A stretch of 5,048 nucleotides of DNA from CAYVDB01 sp964450705 (GCA_964450705.1 CAYVDB010000030.1:1-5048), one strand, 5' to 3'; shown: positions 1 to 5,048, numbered from the stretch's first letter. Program-made: numbers and translations. The notes: generated by a model from the letters alone, not told the origin.

Positions 1-234
1 ATTCCCAGATTTAGCTCGCCCAACTGGGACGACTTTCGCCTCTATTGATACCTTAGGGATAGAGATGCGTACTGGAGTAGACGTGCCAACATCTTCTGTG
101 AATATTTCCTCCTCAAGTACGGGTATAAAAACTTCGGCTTTTTTCTCATTACGATATAGCGCCACCATAAAAATACTCACGAGAATGATGAAGAGGAGGT
201 TGATTCCTATGATCTTTTTCTGAAAGAGATTCAT
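1..234 (-). CDS. Sortase family transpeptidase, N-terminal fragment (truncated by window edge)
   Basis: Reading from ATG at 234 down to position 1 gives 78 codons with no stop, so the gene continues outside the window. Residues 1-7 (MNLFQKK) form a short basic stretch, followed by a hydrophobic segment at about 8-27 (IIGINLLFIILVSIFMVALY) that should act as an uncleaved signal anchor, then a charged stalk (28-53). Residues 54-78 begin PVRISIPKVSIEAKVVPVG, which matches the opening strands of the sortase beta-barrel (pattern P-x-R-I-x-IP-x-I-x-x-x-A-x-V-x-x-VG). The catalytic His, Cys and Arg lie further on and are not visible, so activity and class cannot be judged; the opening resembles class D/E/F enzymes more than class A. 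The start is 6 bases after the CAP gene stop, so the two are probably co-transcribed. No good Shine-Dalgarno sequence is seen (a weak AGAAAG lies about 16 bases upstream). The neighbouring LPDTG protein is its likely substrate. Confidence 0.85.
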   Translation of the reverse strand, partial: MNLFQKKIIGINLLFIILVSIFMVALYRNEKKAEVFIPVLEEEIFTEDVGTSTPVRISIPKVSIEAKVVPVGRAKSGN

Positions 235-240
235 TTGTTG

Positions 241-798
241 TTAACGTAGACTTTCTAGAAGCAAAGTGAGTTTTTTAATAAGTTCGAGAAGTATAAAAAT
301 CTCATCATTTGTACTTACTTGAGATAAACTGGGAGCTTCCCTTACTGTTTCTTTAGGCTTAGCGAAGTAAGCAACGACATATTCTGTTTGTTTGCCCTCA
401 AATGTGCCCGGAGTAGCTGCAATACCTACTTCTGTAAAACTTTGGTGCAGAATATTTGCCCTATGTGCTTCCGAGTTAAGCCACTCTCGAGCAATATCTG
501 CTTCTGTCTTAAAATTTACAGCTAGATTCTCCCCTGCCACATCGTAAGCATATCCCGAATTCTCAACAAAAGACCACGGAGCGCCGTAAGAGGATTTTGT
601 GTGAGATAGCGTATGTAGGAAAGATAAGGCTGAACCTTTTTCTTTCGCAGCATTAGTAAGTTTTTCGTTAAGAGTGAGCGCCGAGAGATTATTATCTAGA
701 CGAGCATAATTTAGCTCACGAAGTAAAATCTCAGGAGTAAATGCGTGCGCAATAAAAGGAAAAACAAAAAGGGCGAAGAGAAAACCGACGGACTTCAT
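241..798 (-). CDS. Secreted CAP/SCP-domain protein (YkwD-like)
   Basis: The protein has 185 residues. Residues 1-19 are a signal peptide (short K2 n-region, hydrophobic core, likely cleavage after AHA), so it is exported. Residues 22-146 form a CAP (cysteine-rich secretory/antigen 5/PR-1) domain of the bacterial YkwD type. Visible family signatures are SHTKSSYG with H66, VAGENLA with E90, AREWLNSEAHRANIL with E105 and H112, FTEVGIA at 121-127 and the final strand VVAYFAKP. H66, E90, E105 and H112 are the four cleft residues of the family, so the cleft looks intact. Residues 166-185 form a leucine-rich amphipathic helix (FILLELIKKLTLLLESL) not usual for minimal CAP proteins. The biochemical role of bacterial CAP proteins is poorly defined; a link with sortase-dependent surface assembly is suggested only by the adjacent genes. 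The start at 798 is favoured by the signal peptide and by the -10 box immediately upstream; no Shine-Dalgarno sequence precedes it. Confidence 0.93.
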   Translation of the reverse strand: MKSVGFLFALFVFPFIAHAFTPEILLRELNYARLDNNLSALTLNEKLTNAAKEKGSALSFLHTLSHTKSSYGAPWSFVENSGYAYDVAGENLAVNFKTEADIAREWLNSEAHRANILHQSFTEVGIAATPGTFEGKQTEYVVAYFAKPKETVREAPSLSQVSTNDEIFILLELIKKLTLLLESLR

Positions 799-804
799 GT
801 ATGC

Positions 805-813
805 ATTATAACA
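805..813 (-). promoter_or_regulatory. Extended -10 promoter for the CAP-sortase pair, likely leaderless
   Basis: On the minus strand the sequence reads TGTTATAATGCATACATG. TATAAT (810-805) is a perfect -10 hexamer and the TG at 813-812 makes it an extended -10 (TGnTATAAT). No TTGACA-like -35 is seen at 16-18 bases spacing (the site is CCCCTG or neighbours), which is acceptable for an extended -10. Only 6 bases separate the hexamer from the CAP ATG, so the expected start of transcription falls on or next to the A of the start codon. With no Shine-Dalgarno sequence, this predicts a leaderless mRNA. Seen: the motif and spacing. Inferred: promoter activity and leaderless translation. Confidence 0.7.
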
Positions 814-839
814 AAAAGACCCCTTTTCAGGGGCTTTTT
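813..839 (-). terminator. Rho-independent terminator after the surface-protein gene (potentially bidirectional)
   Basis: On the minus strand the sequence reads AAAAAGCCCC, a six-base loop TGAAAA, then GGGGTCTTTTT. The CCCC/GGGG core is extended by a G-C pair and five A-T pairs around one bulged T, and the 3' arm supplies the T-tract. It lies about 24 bases after the TAA of the surface-protein gene at 863-865. Because the arms are A- and T-flanked on both sides, the same hairpin could also terminate plus-strand transcription. Its T-tract adjoins and partly overlaps the extended -10 element of the next gene. Confidence 0.85.
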
Positions 840-848
840 GTCTTAGAC

Positions 849-873
849 AGAGAAAACTTTTCTTATTTTCTCT
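849..873. repeat. 8-bp perfect inverted repeat across the surface-protein stop codon
   Basis: AGAGAAAA (849-856) and TTTTCTCT (866-873) are exact reverse complements separated by 9 bases, and the TAA stop (863-865) sits in the loop. The stem is mostly A-T, so the RNA hairpin would be weak. It may be incidental to the AAG AGA AAA codons of the basic tail (KRK), or it may add a minor structure before the strong terminator at 813-839. Confidence 0.4.
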
Positions 874-3800
874 TTAAGATTCGAATAGACACAAAGTTTA
901 GAGCAAGGAGCACAATAACGCCTCCAAGTATAGTAGACAAAGCTCCAAGTGATGAAGTCTGTGGCTCTGAAATAGGCGCACGCCCTGTATCAGGTAACCC
1001 TGGAAGCTCAGTAAACGCGCCAGCAACTTCTCCTAAATTAGGAAGGCCACTACCTCCGCCTCCGCTATTATTTCCACCACCAGATCTCCTGCTTTGCCCA
1101 GTAGTATTTGTAGGAGGAGTGGACGTATCTCCACTATCACCCGGATCACCATCTCCACCCTGCCCACCAGGGTTCCATGTGTTGATGACCTGACATGTAG
1201 TTGTTGCGCCAAGGGTAACCGTTGCAATACCGTTAGGACAAGACTCTCCAAATGTCATCGTGTAGTCAGGATTCGAAGTCTCGGTAACAGTATGAAATCC
1301 TACTACTGTTGTCGTAGGGGTTCCACTTACTACCGCCATACCATCGACAAAGAGACTAAACGATAGAGGTGACGCATCTGAACCAACAACTATTTTTTCG
1401 ACAATAAGTCCTCCGTACTGAGGATTATTTCCTCCTCCACAGTCAGTTTCACATGGAGGCTCTGGGGTGTCACAGGAAGAGCCGTTAAGTGGGAGAACCA
1501 CTGTTGCAGAGTCTCCTTGAGTACCATTCTCACCAAATGAAATTACTCCTCGAGCAGTATTTGAAATGTCACAGACATTCGGAATTATGTGAAGTGCTTC
1601 GATAGCATCAACATCATATCCATCCGCAGTGTTTTCAAATAGACTCTTATCCGAAGCCTCAGTAAGTCGAACCTTTGTTGTACTAGAAAGACTCCCGAGA
1701 TCAACGGTTCCATCTCGAGTAATAAGACCAAGATCAACCCAATTTAATCCATCCCAAGCTTCTACCTTAACCTTTTCATCAGGGTACGTCGTTCCTCCAG
1801 TAACTTCATAAACCTTTATATCATTTCCGGATCCATTAATAATGGTACCGTTAAATGTAGCGACAATATTTCCGGCATCAAATCCAAGCGAGAAGAAGGA
1901 TCCAGGCACTACCGTGTCATATGTATTTCCAAGAGACTGAGGAGCGCCAAATATATCAGTTGGGTCTGTTCGATCAACAATAATATTTGTGCCGTTTTTG
2001 TTCTTTCCTTGATTATTTGCTTCAAACCCAGAGGCCCACTTCAAATTTGAATTCCATGCGTCGAGCGAAGCAATAAAGGAAACCGCACCTGATGCTCCTG
2101 ATACCTGTGCCCCAAGATTCCAAGTAACTATTCCCGGAGTTCCTAAATCATGAGTTCCTCCATTATCAGCAGAAACAAATGTAAGTCCTGTAGAAATTGG
2201 ATCAGTTATAACAAGATTAGAAACGTCGCCATCAAGCACCTTCCAACCGATTGTAAAAGTAACCTGTCCAGTTGACGTTGCATATGTCGCCGTTTTTGTA
2301 AGATCTATTCCAGGATTTTCTGGGCAGGTTTCATTCCAAATGATGACGTACGCATTTGTATCCTGAATATTTATGTTTACAGAAGAACTAACCGTGTTAT
2401 TCTCTGCGTTTGCAAAGCTTGTTCCAACACTATATCCTGCCAATCGGAATTTACCTGGTTGGCACTCGCCACCAAGTGGTATCACAATAGGGTTTGGAGA
2501 TGCGGTTCCTTGTGTACGCTCCTGGACATCAGCTGTCCCCTGGAAGTTAGCAAGCGCTGGGCCCTCCCAAACAAAGTTATTCCCTGCATGAAGAACTGCG
2601 TTCCCGCTTCCAGCACTAGTTACGTAATCTATCCCAAACTGATTACCATCTGCAGAATCGTTTGTTGCAGGTTCTCCATCAATATACTTCTTTACAATAA
2701 CCCGAGAATTTCCATCCTTTGGATCATCGTTCCCACAATCCTTTGCGGTCCATGAGAGATTAAATAGTAATCCTCCAGGATTATTAGTTTGTGGTGCTCC
2801 TGGCAACTCTAGATTCTTTACTCGAATTTCTAAAGTGTTGTTTCCAGAAATAAGCAGGCTTCCCACATCCCATGTATCAGCGGAAGAATGATTATCCTCT
2901 GCGGAATCTACCATAGGAGGAATGCCGGGCTGTCCGTTTACCCACACTTCATAAGAATTATCTGCAGCAATCTTCAAAGTTCCACTCTCTGGAGTTCCTA
3001 CTACATTGAAGGTTCTCTTAAATGTTACCCATTTGTTAACAGTCCAATCTGCATCATATGGATCCTCAGACCAAATCCACTTTGCGTTTGCATCAGAAAC
3101 ATTTGCCTCCCAAACGCTTCCACCAGGGCCATCAAGAGCCTGTATGTCGGAAACAACCGAAACCGGAACTGCTCCATAGTCTGAAACATCATCATCAGCT
3201 GGATCACCCACTTCAACTTTTGTAACAAGAGTTTCACTATCGCTCACAACAGACCCCGACGTAGGATTACAAGCTGGAGCGCATTGCAAACTTGCATTAT
3301 CAAGAAATACACCTAGAGAATTTGAACTATCAAGACCGGCATCAGCAAAAGCAATTCGAGTCATGGTAGAAGTTGCGGTAACTTTAACCACATAGTCCTT
3401 CCAGATATTTGTAGTCTCAGAAGACCCATCGCGAGAAATTGTTCCAGTAGCAGAAGTTCCTCCCCACAAAACATCGAGCATATTATCGTTTGTGCCCGTG
3501 CCAGGTCGCGGAGCGAACGCAAACTTCACTAGATAATCTTTTCCAGGGACTGTTGGAATATCCTGGTAAATCCGAACTGATGCAGGTTCTCCCGATAGAG
3601 AACTATTTGGACCACCCCAATCAGTATCAAGTTCTGCATACTGAAGTCCGTCTTTCGCAGACCAAAGAGGATTCACCGATCCTCCTTTATGTAACTCAAG
3701 ATTAGCAAGATCAGGAATAAACACTTGATTAAATTGAGTATTTGAAGGCAATAACCATTCTACTCCCCAATCAAGATCAGGAGCTCCATTACCAAAGACA

Positions 3801-5048
3801 TCCCAACCGGCATTATGAGTTACAAGAGGCTCTTCAAAACTTCCATTTGCCAATAGCTCTACCCCCGGTTCACACACCAATTCTTTTGGAGTACATCGCA
3901 CATCAACAACCTTTACAACAAGATCATTGTAATCTCTATCCCATGATGAAGATGGTAAGTCCTCAAATGCTATGACGTATCTATTGGTGTTTGGGTTGTA
4001 AACAGCGACATGATCCTTGCCGCCATCGTTTGTATTAAGTGCTTTTTCAGAGAAATAAATTTCTTCAGTTGCCCCATTATCAGTAACAACCGCAAAGCCA
4101 ACAGAACCATTAGAAGCAGGTATCGTTACCGGAAGAGCTACGCTTGCTGTAGAAAGTTCTGGTAATGCGTCATACGATCCATTGAGAGGATCGCCAACCC
4201 TGAAAACTGGAGTAAAACTTCCTGGAACACCCTTCTTGTACCATCCAAATACTTGGTTATTCCCAGCTTGTTTACCTAGAAGCAAAACTCCAAACTTTGC
4301 ATCCTGAGCATTAGGGTCAATATCCCATGTTTGAATATTTACCTGATCAGTCAAAGGATTAATAGAAAGTGGCGGTGTTGCTTCAGCAAATATTTGTGCA
4401 AGATCTTTTTCAGCAGATGGCGCATCTCCTAATACAAACTCCTCAGTATCAAGAAGTGTATTAGGAATCATGCATGAATTTTTAGGCTCTTCTCGTGGGG
4501 GCTCTTCATCGCAGTGAGAAGCATTAACCTCTATGACTTCTGAATAAGCTGTTTTAGAAACTGTATCTTCATTAAAGAGAGCATCTGCAACAACCTTATT
4601 TGCTTCTATTTCACATGTTCGCTCTTTCCATATTTCAACACGAAAAGTAATAGTTCCTTTCGCTCCTTTATCTTGAGCCCCAAGATCCCACACCAAACTT
4701 CGATTCAAATCTGGGTTTGCCGGCTTAAAGTTACCTCCTCCAGGGAGAAGTGGAGGTGTCGTCGATGGGGACATGGTATTTACTGCAACATCAGTCCATG
4801 GAGGAAGGGTGTCTGTAATCTTCAAATTCTCAACATCATTTCCAAGAACTTCCCAATTTATGGTGTATACGATTCGATGATTCCCATCATATTGAGCGCT
4901 CTTTGTAAGCTTCAACTCAGGAGCTCGTGGGTCGTTGTCCTCGCACCAAATATCGCCGTCAGGCTTGGTTGGTTGCTGATTTTGAGGATTTACTGGCCCA
5001 TTATATAAGAAATCTCCATGACCCTCATGATCCGGACCTCCATCCCAC
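863..5048 (-). CDS. Giant modular LPXTG surface protein with DUF11, DUF4114, DUF642-like and prealbumin-like domains (5' partial)
   Basis: The frame is open from the window edge (first full codon 5045-5047) to TAA at 863-865, giving 1394 visible residues. A TTG at 4913-4915 is internal, because 44 further in-frame codons precede it without a stop, so the true start and signal peptide lie outside. Domains in visible numbering: unassigned edge segment 1-44; DUF11-type repeat 46-174; Cys/Pro/Glu linker 175-194; DUF4114-like about 309-382 with SSWDRDYNDLVV; DUF642-like 396-589 with LLANGSFEEP and VFLDNASL; galactose-binding-like 597-772 with AADNSYEVWVNG; prealbumin-like 782-908; second DUF11 912-1187 split by an inserted domain at about 999-1157; Cys/Pro linker about 1188-1212; second prealbumin-like 1213-1292; Gly/Ser/Pro linker 1293-1334; LPDTG 1351-1355; hydrophobic segment 1367-1388; tail RILKRK. 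It is an exported, wall- or envelope-anchored protein, probably an adhesin or glycan binder; the ligand is unknown. No enzyme active site was recognised. The terminator at 813-839 follows it, so it is probably transcribed separately from the CAP and sortase genes. Confidence 0.92.
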   Translation of the reverse strand, partial: WDGGPDHEGHGDFLYNGPVNPQNQQPTKPDGDIWCEDNDPRAPELKLTKSAQYDGNHRIVYTINWEVLGNDVENLKITDTLPPWTDVAVNTMSPSTTPPLLPGGGNFKPANPDLNRSLVWDLGAQDKGAKGTITFRVEIWKERTCEIEANKVVADALFNEDTVSKTAYSEVIEVNASHCDEEPPREEPKNSCMIPNTLLDTEEFVLGDAPSAEKDLAQIFAEATPPLSINPLTDQVNIQTWDIDPNAQDAKFGVLLLGKQAGNNQVFGWYKKGVPGSFTPVFRVGDPLNGSYDALPELSTASVALPVTIPASNGSVGFAVVTDNGATEEIYFSEKALNTNDGGKDHVAVYNPNTNRYVIAFEDLPSSSWDRDYNDLVVKVVDVRCTPKELVCEPGVELLANGSFEEPLVTHNAGWDVFGNGAPDLDWGVEWLLPSNTQFNQVFIPDLANLELHKGGSVNPLWSAKDGLQYAELDTDWGGPNSSLSGEPASVRIYQDIPTVPGKDYLVKFAFAPRPGTGTNDNMLDVLWGGTSATGTISRDGSSETTNIWKDYVVKVTATSTMTRIAFADAGLDSSNSLGVFLDNASLQCAPACNPTSGSVVSDSETLVTKVEVGDPADDDVSDYGAVPVSVVSDIQALDGPGGSVWEANVSDANAKWIWSEDPYDADWTVNKWVTFKRTFNVVGTPESGTLKIAADNSYEVWVNGQPGIPPMVDSAEDNHSSADTWDVGSLLISGNNTLEIRVKNLELPGAPQTNNPGGLLFNLSWTAKDCGNDDPKDGNSRVIVKKYIDGEPATNDSADGNQFGIDYVTSAGSGNAVLHAGNNFVWEGPALANFQGTADVQERTQGTASPNPIVIPLGGECQPGKFRLAGYSVGTSFANAENNTVSSSVNINIQDTNAYVIIWNETCPENPGIDLTKTATYATSTGQVTFTIGWKVLDGDVSNLVITDPISTGLTFVSADNGGTHDLGTPGIVTWNLGAQVSGASGAVSFIASLDAWNSNLKWASGFEANNQGKNKNGTNIIVDRTDPTDIFGAPQSLGNTYDTVVPGSFFSLGFDAGNIVATFNGTIINGSGNDIKVYEVTGGTTYPDEKVKVEAWDGLNWVDLGLITRDGTVDLGSLSSTTKVRLTEASDKSLFENTADGYDVDAIEALHIIPNVCDISNTARGVISFGENGTQGDSATVVLPLNGSSCDTPEPPCETDCGGGNNPQYGGLIVEKIVVGSDASPLSFSLFVDGMAVVSGTPTTTVVGFHTVTETSNPDYTMTFGESCPNGIATVTLGATTTCQVINTWNPGGQGGDGDPGDSGDTSTPPTNTTGQSRRSGGGNNSGGGGSGLPNLGEVAGAFTELPGLPDTGRAPISEPQTSSLGALSTILGGVIVLLALNFVSIRILKRK
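866..997 (-). other. C-terminal sortase sorting signal (LPDTG, hydrophobic span, basic tail)
   Basis: LPDTG is encoded at 997-983, a hydrophobic span beginning LGALSTILGGVIVLLAL at 949-884, and the tail RILKRK at 883-866. All three parts of a canonical sorting signal are present and in order. The spacer between LPDTG and the hydrophobic span (RAPISEPQTSS, 11 residues) is on the long side. A near-motif LPNLG lies 16 residues upstream of LPDTG but lacks the threonine. Family knowledge: a sortase would cleave between Thr and Gly and join the protein to an amine acceptor in the envelope. Confidence 0.9.
1046..1171 (-). other. Gly/Ser/Thr/Pro/Asp-rich low-complexity linker
   Basis: This stretch encodes 42 residues dominated by Gly, Ser, Thr, Pro, Asn and Asp (for example NPGGQGGDGDPGDSGD and RRSGGGNNSGGGGSG) between the last folded domain and the sorting signal. 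Such a flexible stalk commonly spans the cell wall and lets the domain stack project from the envelope. No exact tandem repeat unit is seen. Confidence 0.8.
1172..1411 (-). repeat. Prealbumin-like (SpaA/Cna_B-like) domain 2
   Basis: The domain begins LIVEKIVVG, has HTVTETSNPDYTMTF in the middle and ends LGATTTCQVINTW. Lys1218 (visible numbering), Glu1256 in TVTE and Asn1289 in VINTW occupy the positions of the Lys-Glu-Asn triad that forms intramolecular isopeptide bonds in Cna_B/SpaA domains. Two cysteines (ESCPNG and TTTCQV) could form a disulfide. The fold class is recognised from pattern; the isopeptide bond is inferred. Confidence 0.72.
1487..2314 (-). repeat. DUF11-type repeat 2, split by an inserted domain
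   Basis: The first part (GIDLTKTATY, VTFTIGWKVL, DVSNLVITD, VTWNLGAQ, GAVSFIASLDAW) aligns with the first repeat (LKLTKSAQY, IVYTINWEVL, DVENLKITD, LVWDLGAQ, GTITFRVEIW). The closing strand (CDISNTARGVISF through SATVVLPL) appears only about 160 residues later and corresponds to CEIEANKVVADALF in repeat 1. Lys918, Asp949 and Asn1163 (visible numbering) match the Lys-Asp-Asn arrangement expected of a self-crosslinking domain of this fold. Confidence 0.7.
1577..2053 (-). other. Beta-sandwich surface domain nested within DUF11 repeat 2
   Basis: About 159 residues (visible 999-1157) carry a recognisable order of motifs: ASGFEANNQGKNKNGT, DRTDP, FGAPQSLG, FFSLGFDAGNIVATF, NGSGNDIKVYEVT, VKVEAWDGLNWVDLG, TKVRLTEASD and ADGYDVDAIEAL. 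This set (NGT, R-x-x-P, LGAP-like, FFSLGF, G-x-D-I-x-V-x-E-x-T, DG-x-x-W, ADGYDVDAI) recurs in environmental bacterial surface proteins, where it usually stands as an independent domain; no ligand is known to me. Its acidic DGYDVDA turn could bind calcium, which is inference. Confidence 0.65.
2324..2704 (-). repeat. Prealbumin-like domain 1
   Basis: The domain begins RVIVKKYIDG, has ADVQERTQG in the middle and ends AYVIIWNETC, paralleling LIVEKIVVG, HTVTETS and CQVINTW of domain 2. Lys787, Glu843 and Asn905 (visible numbering) fall at the isopeptide positions. It is longer than domain 2 (about 127 against 80 residues) and contains GGECQPGKFRLAGY before the last strand. The assignment is less certain than for domain 2. 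Confidence 0.55.
2732..3259 (-). other. Galactose-binding-like / PA14-like beta-sandwich domain
   Basis: The region carries AKWIWSEDP, WVTFKRTFNV, LKIAADNSYEVWVNG, DTWDVGSLLISGNNTLEIRV and NPGGLLFNLSW. This order (W-x-W, F-x-R-x-F, AADNSYEVWVNG, G-x-N-x-L-x-I-x-V, NPGGLLF) is typical of jelly-roll domains seen in bacterial surface and carbohydrate-active proteins. A binding role is inferred and the ligand is unknown. Confidence 0.6.
3281..3862 (-). other. DUF642-like 'NGSFE' carbohydrate-binding-type domain
   Basis: The domain opens LLANGSFEEP, followed by WGVEWLLP, DGLQYAELDTDWGG, RIYQDIPTVPGKDYLVKF, FAPRP, MLDVLWGG and SLGVFLDNASLQC. These are the landmarks of DUF642-like jelly rolls (NGSFE start, DG-x-QYAELD, Q-x-I-x-T-x-PG-x-x-Y, LDN-x-SL end), found in plant wall proteins and bacterial surface proteins and often linked to polysaccharide binding. 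The binding function here is inferred. Confidence 0.7.
3902..4123 (-). other. DUF4114-like domain with acidic calcium-type loop
   Basis: The core reads GFAVVTDNG, EIYFSEKALN, DHVAVYNPNTNRYVIAFEDL and WDRDYNDLVVKVVDV. FEDL followed by D-x-D-x-ND is the hallmark of DUF4114, common in cyanobacterial and other bacterial surface proteins, and its acidic loop probably binds calcium. About 110 further residues on the N-terminal side (down to the SCMIPN cysteine) may belong to the same folding unit. Confidence 0.78.
4526..4912 (-). repeat. DUF11-type repeat 1
   Basis: The domain runs from LKLTKSAQY to YSEVIEV and contains IVYTINWEVL, DVENLKITDTLPPW, LVWDLGAQ and CEIEANKVV. It is uninterrupted, about 129 residues, and serves as the reference for the split repeat 2. 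Lys49, Asp79 and Asn150 (visible numbering) match the possible isopeptide positions. It differs from classic DUF11 in having W-x-VL where N-x-G is common after the second strand. Confidence 0.72.

Noticed and set aside
1046..1171. Short tandem repeat or CRISPR-like array in the Gly/Pro-rich segment
   Set aside because: The bases are low-complexity because of biased amino acid use, but no repeated unit with regular spacers is present.
801..1193. Plus-strand open frame of 130 codons
   Set aside because: It begins inside the terminator/promoter region and then runs antisense to the surface-protein C-terminus. Its Pro-rich product merely mirrors the Gly-rich linker codons, and no domain or ribosome-binding site supports it.
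1033..1251. Minus-strand open frame of 72 codons overlapping the surface-protein gene
   Set aside because: It is an out-of-frame shadow of the linker and prealbumin-like domain 2 of the large protein, with no recognisable motif.
2459..3184. Plus-strand open frames of about 98 codons each
   Set aside because: They are antisense to well-defined domains of the surface protein, have low-quality compositions (many Cys and Ile) and lack start signals.
4673..5008. Plus-strand open frame of 111 codons
   Set aside because: It is antisense to DUF11 repeat 1 and its upstream edge, whose minus-strand frame is clearly coding; no homology pattern was recognised.
863..5048. Possible recoded genetic code (TGA as Gly or Trp), as in some candidate phyla
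   Set aside because: No in-frame TGA occurs in the three minus-strand coding regions, Trp uses TGG, Gly uses standard codons, and both visible stops are TAA, so nothing points to recoding.

Overview
All convincing genes in this window lie on the minus strand, so transcription runs from position 5048 toward position 1. The order of transcription is: a very large modular cell-surface protein whose N-terminus lies beyond the window (5047 to 863), a short intergenic region holding a terminator overlapped by a promoter (about 840 to 799), a small secreted CAP/SCP-family protein (798 to 241), and, 6 bases further on, the first 78 codons of a sortase that runs off the window edge (234 to 1). No tRNA, rRNA, CRISPR array, transposase or attachment site was seen.

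The layout is a sortase-linked surface module. The large protein carries a C-terminal sorting signal (LPDTG, a hydrophobic segment, a basic tail), and the neighbouring sortase is the obvious candidate enzyme to process it. Its visible 1394 residues form a chain of extracellular beta-sandwich domains: an unassigned segment at the window edge, a DUF11-type repeat, a DUF4114-like domain, a DUF642-like 'NGSFE' domain, a galactose-binding-like domain, a prealbumin-like (SpaA/Cna_B-like) domain, a second DUF11-type repeat interrupted by a complete extra domain, a second prealbumin-like domain, a Gly/Ser/Pro-rich linker and the sorting signal. Adhesion or carbohydrate binding is the likely role; this is inferred from domain types only.

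The organism is a bacterium using the standard code: TGG encodes Trp, Gly uses ordinary codons, and both visible stops are TAA. The LPxTG/sortase pair would fit a Gram-positive, but DUF4114, DUF642-like, DUF11 and prealbumin-like domains ending in 'LGATTTC..INTW', together with short SD-poor genes, resemble surface proteins of Patescibacteria (candidate phyla radiation, for example Parcubacteria). That assignment is inference at moderate confidence.

The points most worth a second look are: the domain inserted inside the second DUF11 repeat between its putative catalytic Asp and its C-terminal Asn strand; a repeated cysteine pattern framing both DUF11 repeats; and the CAP gene promoter, a perfect extended -10 (TGTTATAAT) that overlaps the T-tract of the preceding terminator and lies 6 bases from the ATG, which predicts a leaderless transcript.
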